Positions 11,432-21,404 of a stretch of 64,000 nt of DNA are shown here, piece by piece (within the stretch, counting starts at the first letter, position 1; each line of letters begins with the position of its first letter). A program made the translations under genes and the position numbers. The notes beneath the pieces are model-generated. The model had not been told where the DNA came from, searched no databases, and saw nothing but the letters and a program-made list of their open reading frames with translations. Source of the DNA: Trichomonas vaginalis G3 (lineage: Eukaryota; Parabasalia; Trichomonadida; Trichomonadidae); NCBI RefSeq assembly GCF_026262505.1, contig NC_067207.1, positions 24,024,082-24,088,081 of the forward strand, in the 5' to 3' direction.

Positions 11432-13572
11432 ATGTTTTTCACACTATTTCTTCTCCGTTCAGCCCATGGAATGGATCTGGGAGAAATCAAAGACTTATTC
11501 ACCAAGAATGGAATCAAACTAGACCAAGATGACATCTCAAAAGAAATCAAATCTCTTATCAATCAGCTTGCTGATGCCAAAACAAAGATGTTACCACTTA
11601 TCCAAGAACTAACAACAAAGTTTGAATTGTCTCCAACCGTTGAAGAACTCCAAACGTCATATAACGCCGTCAGTAAACTTATGAGCAATAAAACAGCTCT
11701 TGTCGATATACTTACCCCTGAAATGTCGGCACAAAAAGAGGAATTAAAGATGCTTTTAGACGAATGGAAGATTGTTGGAAAGTTTTTGCGTGTTTTCGGA
11801 TTTGATGATGGAAAAATTAAGAAAGTCATCGAAGCCATCTACAAAAACGATAAGAAGTTCACAATAGAAGACGCAATCAACGCTCTTGGCTATCCAACTG
11901 GCTACCTTTACTACATGGCAGATGGAATTAATGGAATCTTCGCAGAAAAGGGCATTACAATTCCAGATTTCCTTGCTCATTTCTTCATTGAATCCAAGAA
12001 GTTCCTTGCATCCATCAAGACACTCTCTGAAGCTATTGCAGATAACAAGATCACCCTCGTTGAAATTTTCAAGGAATTTGATGCCGCATTTGACACAAGC
12101 CTTTCTGTTATCGATGCCATGCGTACAATCTTTGGAAAGACGATGACATTGTTATTGTATCCAATTGTTCAACTTATTCCTAAATCCGAAAAGGAAGTTG
12201 TCAGCAGATTTACAGATCTTGTCTCCCTTTATGATGACATTCTCAAAGAGGCACTTCCTCCAATGATAACTTCTCAACTCAAAGATACCGCTGGTCCATT
12301 TATGGAAATCGCAAGGAAATCCATTGATACAAAGGAGTTGACAATTCCTGAAGATGCAAGAGAGACCTTCCAATTTATTTCAACCTTCTTTGACAACCAA
12401 ACATCTTCATTTCCCAAACTTCAGATGCATCATCATTCCAGAAATACTTCTCAAAGGATAGTCTCATTCATGCATTAATGGTAGGAGATCTCCATTAATG
12501 AAGGGCATTGTTGTAACAATGATTGGTGAAAAGCCAACAGATGAAAGAGTCAAGAATTTAGTTAATGAGATCACAGCATCTCTTGATGAAAAGGAAAGAA
12601 TTCCTGTAGGATTCAATGAAACTGTTGTTGAATACTTATTTGATAACGGCTATCCATTAAGAGGAATGAAAGTTGATGTCACATTCAATGAATTACTTAA
12701 AGAAATCGGTTTTGAACCATATGATGTTGACACAATCAAGCAAACAATTGATGTCTTAATTTCATTCTTTGATAAGCATAAAGATGCTGCTCCAGTTATA
12801 ATTACAAAAATCAAGCGTATCCTTAATGAAGTCAAGAATATTTGTTACACACCAGATACCAAGGTTTCTGATCTTATCAAGCTTTGCCCATTCGGTGATG
12901 CCGTCATTACATTACTTGAATGCTCATCCAAGCTTGATGATGCTTCAATTAATGCAACAATTGAACAAAGGCTGCTTACTTCAAAGATTTCACATTCCAA
13001 GGAATCAAGGTTCTCCAACACTTGATAAGTGGATCGAACTTGGCAATGCTACACTCGATACATTCCTTGTCAACGTTATCACATCAAGCGAAGAAGGCAA
13101 GAAGTCTGTTGAGCAGGTAAGAAAGGTTATTGCTGTCTTCAATGAGAAGAAGGAGAAGATAACAGGAAATGACATCAAGAACATTTTCGGAAAAGAGTAT
13201 ACTGATTTCGTTAGTGCTCTTAATGAATCAACTCGCTTCACATATTATACAACAGGACAGTGGTTGAATCTTGTTACAGGCATTGATTTCACACCAACAA
13301 TGAATGCTTTCTACCAAATCACAGCTTCTGGTGCTCAGGGATCAGTCAAGTTCGCAGCAATTGCAGATGCCGGTAATAAGTTAGAAGACCAGCAACAGGA
13401 GCTCGGCAAGAAGTACGAAATCGGTAATAAGAAGTTATCCACAGGTGCAATTATTGGTATCGTTGTTGCTGTTCTTGCAGTTATCGCAATTTCTTGCTTC
13501 GCTGTTTATTTCTTCGTCTTCAGGAAGAAATCAGTAGATACTGCATCATCATCTCAAGTAAATTTGGTTTAA
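11432..13572 (+). pseudogene. Frameshifted copy of the 713-residue type I membrane protein
   Basis: Same gene as 21405-23546, but the reading frame is broken. Compared with the intact copy it has single-base losses near 12405, 12487, 12967 and 13012, and a compensated three-base gain (one base plus two) near 12845. Only about three substitutions occur in 2.1 kb. The first frame therefore ends at 12478 after 348 residues, while later frames recover parts of the C-terminal region including the membrane span. All the lesions lie in short runs such as CCC, AAAA or CTCT. This could be true decay of a redundant duplicate, or base-calling error in a repeat that is hard to polish. The signal peptide and initiator are unchanged, so a truncated secreted protein could still be made. 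Confidence 0.85.
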
Positions 13573-15092
13573 GGCTCCGGTCCCACCCTCTCAATTTTAA
13601 AAGTTTTAATATCTCCACCAATATGAGTTTTTGATACTTTTATTTTAGTATATAATATTATTATGTAAACACTATAGTATTGTATATTTAAACTGAGTAT
13701 TACTATTATAGTTCATCTTATCTGAGAATTCGGTATTTTGACAAATTTCAACTTTGACTGGTGAAACTATTTATAATCAAAAAAGCCCACGACATTTTAT
13801 AGCATATTAGTGATACATTATATTGTTATTAGTAAACTTGATTTTCAATCTCTTCTAGATGAGTTATTTGTTTTTTTGAAAAAATCTAACAAATCACTTT
13901 TTGACAGAATCTAAAGATTTTTGATTTGTGAAAGTTTTAATAATATGATAAGGTTTATATATGCTATCATAATATAATAAAATCATATAATATTACATTA
14001 TCGCTATATATGTCGAATATTAAAAAATTGTATATTAACATTTTTTGTCATATCTTGATAATAAAGAAAAAACTCTCAGTTCCCCTTCGACAAATTGTTA
14101 GAATGCAACTAAAGTTTATTTTGATATAGTGAGTTTGCTTCTAAAAAAATATATGAAAGAAGAATTAGATTTGCAAGACCCCTATAAAAAACCATTTTTG
14201 CGTCGAGAATAACTTCATGCACGATTAATTGATATGATAATAAAAATCATATATGATAATTACTTAATATAGGCAACAATATTGTATTAATCACTTTTTG
14301 TCAAAACGGTTTTTCGATAATTGAGTATTCAATTTTCCAAAAATCCATTCAATAATTTGATTTATAATTCAACGTGTAAGAAAAAACTCTAAGTTCCCCT
14401 TCGACAATTTGTAAAGAAAATTATATAGTTTCTATCGACACTATTTGTATATTCTACCTTCTTCGGTATTTCGAAGAATTAGGTTTGCAAATTTGATATT
14501 TTTGATGTATTTATTCAAATTGAGAGGATTTTTGACGATAGAAGTAGGTGTTTTTTGAATTACAATTTTATATTGATGTGCATGATAAAAATTTGAACTT
14601 ATATTATGGTGACATAGTATAAGTCATAATGTATTAATATACAAAAGATACTATCAAAAAATTCCTTTCCAATATGTATAAACAAATCGATTTTTTAAAT
14701 TAAATTTAAACCTTAAACTCAATATATTAAAAAGTGACATTATTTTAATTAGAAGTACAAAAATCCATAGTCATAGAATTATCAAATGATTGAAAATTGT
14801 TATAATTAGGCGCATTATACTCATTTATGAATTTACTATACTATATACTTTGCAAATTTAAAAATCCAAATTTTCAATTTTTAAAATATCATTATTTATC
14901 ATATATCAAATAGTAAAGTTAGTATATATCATGTTTAAAACGATAATATAGTCAAATTCGAAAATTTTAAAAATAGATAATATTTAATTTTTATAAAATA
15001 TTGGTATATGTGCAATATATTGGTATATTTTTACTCCTTATTAGATACTCGTCCTAACTATATGCAGCAATCATGCAGGACTGGAGCCTTAA
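13569..15092. mobile_element. TTAA-flanked DNA transposon at the stop codon (unit 1 copy)
   Basis: TTAA lies at 13569-13572 and 15089-15092, with inverted ends GGCTCCGGTCC and GGCTCCAGTCC just inside (10 of 11 matching). The left TTAA includes the TAA stop of the upstream gene, so the element starts with the first base after that stop. The 1.5 kb interior is about three-quarters A+T and has no coding frame. It holds a 35 bp direct repeat (14064-14098 and 14378-14412) with the core AGTTCCCCTTCGACAA. TTAA targeting suggests Kolobok or piggyBac-type transposition, which is an inference. Confidence 0.75.
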
Positions 15093-15272
15093 GTAAAGAG
15101 TTTCGATTTTAGCAAATATAATTTTAAGGATTTTTTTCCCTTTGAACATTTGAAAGTTTTCTACATTTCTAGTTATTTATTGTTGAATGTGTATAATAAT
15201 AAGATATTCCAAATGCTTTCATAAAAAAAATCGAAAATTAAAAATGATTTATTACTTATTTGCTGCTTCAGC

Positions 15273-15830
15273 TTACTTCTTTTCTGCTTCTTCTTTTGCC
15301 TTCTTTTCTGCCTCTGTTAACCAGATTTGGCTCGCTTTTTCATAGTATTTTTTGCGATCTTCAAGACCATTTTGTCCACCATTGACTTTCTTCGTAACTT
15401 GTTCAACAGTAGCACCTGAATTACATAATGTGTTCATCCCATTTTTTTGCCACCAAAATGCGGCAGATGTCCATGGATAATTCGCTGCAACGTAATCAAC
15501 TCCTTTCATAACATCCTTGTCACCAATTTTATCAGCCAATTGCTGATAGTTTGATCTTCCAGTCAATTGCAAATATCCAGCTCCTTTGAACTTTTTACCA
15601 TCGCCTTCATTAACATTTCCAAGGTCTTTACGATTTTCGTAAGCATCTCCGCTTGCTAGTTCCTTAACAAAGTTTCCATGCACGGATTCATGAGAACATT
15701 GGGATAAGAAATGGCGAAGGCTTTCTACAGTATTGATGCTAAATTGTTTGAGGCAATTATTTAGATCAGCAAGGTTGTATTTGCTCCAGCCCATCTCCTT
15801 CATCTGCTCATCAGTGACTTCTAATGTCAT
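15273..15830 (-). CDS. GH19 lysozyme/chitinase-like enzyme (unit 1 copy)
   Basis: A 185-residue protein made almost entirely of a GH19 catalytic domain. The probable catalytic glutamate is in CSHESVHG (about residue 47). The second conserved block is [20 protein letters not shown], the substrate-cleft motif of GH19 endolysins, and [11 protein letters not shown] forms the late helix. A short Lys/Glu-rich tail ([12 protein letters not shown]) ends the protein. There is no signal peptide at the chosen ATG, which follows an ATCATTTTTCTCA context on the minus strand. The closest relatives of this layout are phage and bacterial endolysins that cleave peptidoglycan, so lateral acquisition and a role against bacteria, either digested or competing, is the best inference. 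It lacks the SH3b domains of the related interrupted gene at 8241. It is convergent with the membrane-protein gene. Confidence 0.85.
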   Translation of the reverse strand: MTLEVTDEQMKEMGWSKYNLADLNNCLKQFSINTVESLRHFLSQCSHESVHGNFVKELASGDAYENRKDLGNVNEGDGKKFKGAGYLQLTGRSNYQQLADKIGDKDVMKGVDYVAANYPWTSAAFWWQKNGMNTLCNSGATVEQVTKKVNGGQNGLEDRKKYYEKASQIWLTEAEKKAKEEAEKK

Positions 15831-16833
15831 TGAGAAAAATGATTTATTATAGTTATCAGTTCACTTTTAAAATTGATAGAATTCCCAACTTCACATTGTC
15901 ACATTTCAACATTTTCTCCATGGTATTTTGGTCCTAGTTATTCATATTTTTATTATTAATTTGCATTATTCTTGTATCATTGAATTGAATGAAGATATAA
16001 AATTCCAAGCGTTCAATTTTGATTGGGCATCTCACTTCACATCATCATTTTATTATTAAGATACATATGAATGAATAAATAAACCCGAAATATAGAAGAT
16101 GAAGTGGAAATCATTCAATTTACCACCAAACAATAAAGATATATTGATTATTGATTACTTGTGAAAATCTCGAAATTAATTTTTATATCCCTTCATTAAG
16201 GATGTCAATTTGGAAGAAAAGTGAGAAAATTCCTAAAATGCTAAGAATGAATTTTCCAAACGTATTTTTTTATCTCATTTTTTTGATTTTGAAAAAAATT
16301 TGGAGAGAAGAACTCTTCGTTTTTGAATTTTATCACGATGGTTTTAAAGTATATTAGACACATGTATTGGTATTACTATTTTTGTATATTTTGAGAGAAA
16401 ATCCCTAAAAAGTGAGAAAATCTAAGACGGTTTGAGAAAATATATAAACTATTGAAAATTTGAATTAAACTTCTAATTTGGAAAAAAGAAATTTGGAAAG
16501 AAGAAAATTCAAAAATCGAGATTTAGACTCAGCATCAAATGGAGAACAAAATGTTTCTTCATATGAAGGAAAAAAATTTCTTGTGAAGAAATAGTGTTTT
16601 TAAAATTTTATTGTATGTAATGAAATAAACAAATATTAAAATTATTTTTTGATAACAAGAAAATTCCCAATAGAAAATATTTGAGAGAAAGAAAAAAAGA
16701 AAATTGAAAAATATTACTCTCCTTTATATTTCATGAGATTTTAAATTTATTCTCATAAAATTGACAATTTTATACGTTTAGATGAAAATAATGATTTTGG
16801 TTGAAATAGAAATTATTATTTGCTTACAGCTAT
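15831..16833. other. AT-rich spacer
   Basis: Upstream region of the minus-strand GH19 gene. A 68-codon frame at 16151-16357 is probably chance: it lacks family resemblance and is rich in F, I and K, as AT-rich DNA gives. The same holds for the unit 2 counterpart (25798-26801). Confidence 0.5.
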
Positions 16834-17610
16834 GTTCCGTACCGAAATGCATCACTAGAAAAAGTGACAAAAGTGACACTTACTCTTATTTTGCGCGGCA
16901 ATTTTTCTAAGTTATTTTGTTAAGCTAAATGTGTTATATATCAAATCAGCTTTATAAATATTATAGAAAAGTTTATTTTTATTTTTATTTTTAATTATTA
17001 TTATTATTTTTTAAATTAAAAGAAAACATTAGAATTATATGGATATATTTAAATTAATTATAAAAATAAAATGAATATATTGAAGTTTGAGTTTATAGGA
17101 TACAATTTTAGAGGCATTTTGGCTGAGAACTATGGTCTGCGAGGTACATGGATAGAATCAGTACCTCGCAGACTATAGTTCTCTATATGGCGCCGAAAAT
17201 TTTTGGTGAAATGTCGTCGCATTTCACCAAAAATTTTTCGGCGCCATAGGAAGAATTGGAGGGTGTGAGATACTATTACATGCTATAGTACTCACACCCT
17301 CCAATTCTTAGCCAAAACGGCAAAAATTGCTCACAATTTCAACAATTGTGAGCAATTTTCAGCCATTTTGGCTGAGAACTATGGTCTGCGAGGTACATGG
17401 ATAGAAATCAGTACCCCGCAGACTATAGTTCTCTATATGGCGCCCAAAAAAAAATTTATGATTGTTTTTTATCAAATCTTATCCATATATTTCTATTAAT
17501 GTTAATATATATTTTATCAATTATATTTTTTAAAATAATAAAACAAATCCACTAATTTAAAATTGGCGGCCAAACGTCACTTTTGCTAGTGATGCATTTC
17601 GGTATGAATA
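16834..17610. mobile_element. Fold-back element with five hairpins (unit 1 copy)
   Basis: Terminal inverted repeats of the form TACCGAAATGCATCACTAG occur at 16840-16858 and, inverted, at 17586-17604. Each is followed inside by AAAAGTGAC-type motifs. A 16 bp direct repeat ATTTGCTTACAGCTAT lies outside each end (16818-16833 and 17611-17626). In the middle (17125-17433) five long hairpins follow one another with almost no spacer. The first and last are copies of each other. No coding capacity is seen. Confidence 0.8.
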
Positions 17611-20453
17611 ATTTGCTTACAGCTATCAAATATTTTTGCTATTTTGATTAAAATTTGTTAATCAAATTAATAAATTTTTTCTAAATATCTTAAATATCTG
17701 GATCACTCACATATACAATGAATTGAACGAAAAATAATACAAACTCAACTAAGTTTCCTGTCTTTCAACTAAAAAAAATTATGCAAATTAAATTAAATTG
17801 TTTATTCAAATATAAAACAAAGATGAAGTAATTACAGTTATCATAAACTTTATGAATAACTCTGTAATTGGTTCAGATTTCGTAAAAATATTTTTAATTA
17901 ATATCGATAAAGAATACGTTTACCTACTATCACAACATATCGATAAACAAGAGTAGAGTGAATTTTTATCATCGAAATTTTTAAAAGCTGTAAGCTGGAA
18001 GGAAAAATCTTGTTTTTCTGAGTTAGTTGTAGAACTATTGATGCACGAATTATCATTGTGATGTAGAAGAATGTCAATGTACTGACTGAAGGATATGAAG
18101 TGAATGATTGAATTTCATTGAATTTCAATTTGATCAAAAATTTGTTGAAATGATATGAATGTGTCAACATCTGTATCACTCTCTTTCACTCCTTCCCTAT
18201 TCTTTCGGAACGAAGCTAGCTCAGCTTTCGCTGAGCGAATTGACACTTTTGATGCCTAAACGTACATGCTCTCAAATTTATCGAAAAAAATTATACCACC
18301 TAACTAGTATATTCTTATTTTAATATGGATTATCCTATAAATCCACACTAAAATATATTTAAATCAACTTTAAAAAAGTTCGAACCTGCGCGTCTCACTT
18401 TTTAAATTTTCGAAAAGGAAAATTATATTCTCCTAAAATGAAAACAATTTTCCGAATTGACATCCTTACCTTCATTCATTATCTGAACAGTTTAATTGAA
18501 AGTTAATTACTCGTAAATGCTTAATGCTGTGTTAATAGATTGTACAGCTATAAAACTGAGGAATCATTAAACTTGCTTCTGTAGTTATTATTGCAAATGT
18601 AGTGTTCAATATAATATCAAAAATTCAACTCGGGTTTCAAGTACAAATATAATTCAATAGTCAGCCAAAACCTCGCACATTATAAAAATCATGGAAACAT
18701 TTGTTTATCATGTCGATAAATTCTCATGATTTATGAGAGCACTTTGATAATTGTTAGGTAAAGTAGTTAAGCTGTTTGAAACCCTGATGATTGATCATAT
18801 GCATTTGATTACAAATATATGAAATAGCTTATTCAATTGAAAATTATCTTTTAATGGTAGCAATAGTTTGAATCTATGAAAGAGTTTATTCAAATGAACA
18901 ATGAATCATTATATGAATAAATTTGGTGACTCATTAAAAACCAGAAAAAGTCGTTTATGGATTTAAGTCTAAAGATAGTATTTAGCCTTCATATTTGAAT
19001 TACATGAATTCATAATAAAAAATAAGTATTGATAAAATAAAGTACTCACAAAATCTAGATTGAAGAGGCGGTCAATGACTTTTGAGGGGAAATTAACGCA
19101 TGGAATTTAATATTATTAGGTTGATATTCTTGCTTATTATTTCAGAAAAAAATCTTAAAAATTTCAATATGAAAATTGAAGCAATTCAAAAATTGCTAAC
19201 ATGTAAATTTAATATCCTATGCATAATTTCATATTTTGAACATTTTTTATTTTGTTTTAAAACTTAAAATTTTGCGAATTTAATAATTTATAAATATATA
19301 TACGTAATATATATATTAAAATACACTAAATTTAATTGTTAATTGACGTTTTTTTTGGGAAAATGAATTTTATCAAAACATGCCTGAATCCGAAAATTTG
19401 AAAGAACGAATTACACAATCATATATGTAGAATTCAAAATACAAACTTAAAGATCGTATACGTTTAAAATTATTCAGATTGTGTTTGATTTCCACTCATT
19501 CTGTTTCTTTTGAACTCTAACACTAACATTTCATGATGATTACATGATCCATTTATACATGGTTGAATTGTTCCAGATTCTACCAGAAAATCAATCCAAA
19601 TTTCGCAATGCATTCATGTTGATTGGACAAAATTTAAAATTTATCAGCCTGTTTCCAGAGAAACTCATATATTCCCTAATGAAATGTAATTTTTGCTACA
19701 TTTATTTCAATCAAATTTCAAAAAATTGACTGCAGAGCTTGAAAAGGTGATGAATCATGTTGTTATTAGATGTACATATTAGATTTACTATTTCCAAAAA
19801 AATGCTCAAATTTGAATAGTTTTTAGAAAATTTGGAATTACACTCCTTACATTATATATAATTAAATGTTTAAATTTTATTTATTTTTCCCTTTTAATTT
19901 TATAACGTGCTCTATCAAAACTAACCTCTCAATTGAAGGCCACAAAATCTAAGTAGTGAGGGTACACAAATTTTGTATGGAGTACGGTTCAATTTTTGAG
20001 AGCCTCACTACTTAGATTTTGTGACTACCTTATTATTCTAGATTATTAATCAAACTATGCAATTTTATATTCTGCCGTAAAAACATTGAAATTATGCCAT
20101 TTTCGAAAAATCACTTGAACTCTCTTCCAAATATCTAATTTTATTAGAGTTTTTTTAAAAGAATTTACCACGGGTAATTGAATACTCTTTCTAAGTTATT
20201 CATGAATAGTTTTGTGAATTTGAGTAACGTTGTTGCTGCTACTAGAATATCTATTCAATATAAAGAAAGGTATTTCAATTTTATGAAATTTTGAACTCGA
20301 ATTAAGAGAAAATACATTAATTACTTGTTGGATAGATGCCTGAATAAACAATAGAGATAAAAATTGATATAACATATTTTTAATGAACGTTTAAAATATT
20401 TTGAATGAATTATTCACCCTTTTATTTTTTATCAGACCCTATTGTTAAAAACA
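17611..20453. other. AT-rich spacer of unit 1
   Basis: No gene is recognised in 2.8 kb. It holds a perfect hairpin at 19941-20023 and a short GCTCAG/CTGAGC hairpin near 18218. This is also the zone with the most small insertions and deletions against unit 2. Confidence 0.5.
19941..20023. repeat. Long-armed hairpin (20 bp perfect arms), unit 1
   Basis: Arms 19941-19960 (starting CACAAAATCTAAG) and 20004-20023 are exact reverse complements around a 43-base loop. It may be a small MITE or a hairpin terminator. No clear target duplication was seen. Confidence 0.7.
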
Positions 20454-20561
20454 ATGCGGAAGAAAGGCGGTTCAATTTCGATGTTTTCTGAGGCAGACAA
20501 TAACCAAAATGGTCAAAATTCAAAAGAAAACATCGAAGAACTTGCTCGCAATGTTTTTTAG
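20454..20561 (+). pseudogene. Captured 5' fragment of the coiled-coil giant gene
   Basis: The first 96 bases of the gene at 30435 are duplicated here with its upstream region. At the duplication junction the frame runs into the left-edge sequence and stops at TAG (20559-20561), leaving a 35-residue peptide. Because the promoter was copied too, this stub may be transcribed into the unit 2 membrane-protein gene region. Confidence 0.9.
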
Positions 20562-21404
20562 AGTTAGATCGTCATAGAAACTTTAGATATTTTTTCAATG
20601 TTTAATGTTTTTTCTTCGTATTTGTTTTTCCTCGACTTTTATAGAAATTTCGGACATAATTAATCATTCAAAATTACACCCAAGCTCTAACGGTCACATT
20701 TTGTAATATATTTCATATTTGACTTTGTTTTCCAAAGAAAGGACATTGCTTTATAGGGTTAAACGAAATCGGTTAATGATATAAAAAAAAAGTTCCGAAA
20801 TTCTTCATATTTTGTTATGTGATGTAGAACTCTGTTTCTTTTTGTATGAAATTATGATTTTTCTTGAAGGTTATTTCATTTTTCTCATTATTTGTTCAAA
20901 AATAAAAATAAAAATAAAAAAAATGTAATTTTGTTTCCGATTACAAATTCCTAAACAATTGGGATACTAATTGGAAGTAATTTCTTTCTTGAGTGTTACG
21001 ATTCAATCGAAACTTAGATATGAATAAAAAAAAAAATATCATCAAATGTTAAATGAACACTAAAAATTTATGCATGATAAATGATTAGCTTGATTTTTTT
21101 TCCGATATTCCACATACTTGCTTGATCTGAAAACGTATTTGCATTTCTTATCTGAATCTGAATAAATTGAATGCATCTGACATTGAGATCTCAAATTATC
21201 GGTTCACCGTTGTGAACAAAAATTAATTATACTTAATATACGATTTAATTTCTCCAATAATATTTCTATTCATTCAATTTTTTTTGAATAAATTCGGATA
21301 TCTATCGTTTTTTTCCATTCATAATATTGATTCTGTACTTATGATTTCTTTTATTTTTACAAATTTTTTTAAAAAATTATCGTATTTTTAAATTCACTTC
21401 ATTT
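20562..21404. other. AT-rich spacer before the unit 2 membrane-protein gene
   Basis: Copy of 10590-11431 with no gene content. It ends in the TCACT/TCATT initiator pair. Confidence 0.55.
21394..21403 (+). promoter_or_regulatory. Double initiator motif of the membrane-protein gene
   Basis: TCACT then TCATT, ending one base before the ATG at 21405. Both fit the parabasalid initiator TCA(Y)(T/A), and the position supports this start codon. Confidence 0.65.

Larger units (their letters stand above)
10578..20549. repeat. Unit 1 of a direct tandem duplication (9,972 bp)
   Basis: The sequence from 10578 recurs from 20550 almost base for base. The unit contains a membrane-protein gene copy, a TTAA-flanked element, a GH19 gene, a fold-back element, a 20 bp-arm hairpin and the first 96 bp of the coiled-coil gene. 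The boundary bases at the left edge (10578-10582), the junction (20550-20554) and the right edge (30531-30535) share AATGT, a 5 bp microhomology. This suggests an end-joining or template-switch origin. Confidence 0.95.

Noticed and set aside
16151-16357. 68-codon frame repeated in both 10 kb units
   Set aside because: It is conserved only because the whole unit is duplicated. No initiator, no domain.
16190-18480. Possible larger inverted-repeat element around the fold-back element (TTAAGGATGTCAATT and its approximate complement)
   Set aside because: The match falls off after about 14 to 18 bases and no target duplication is visible.
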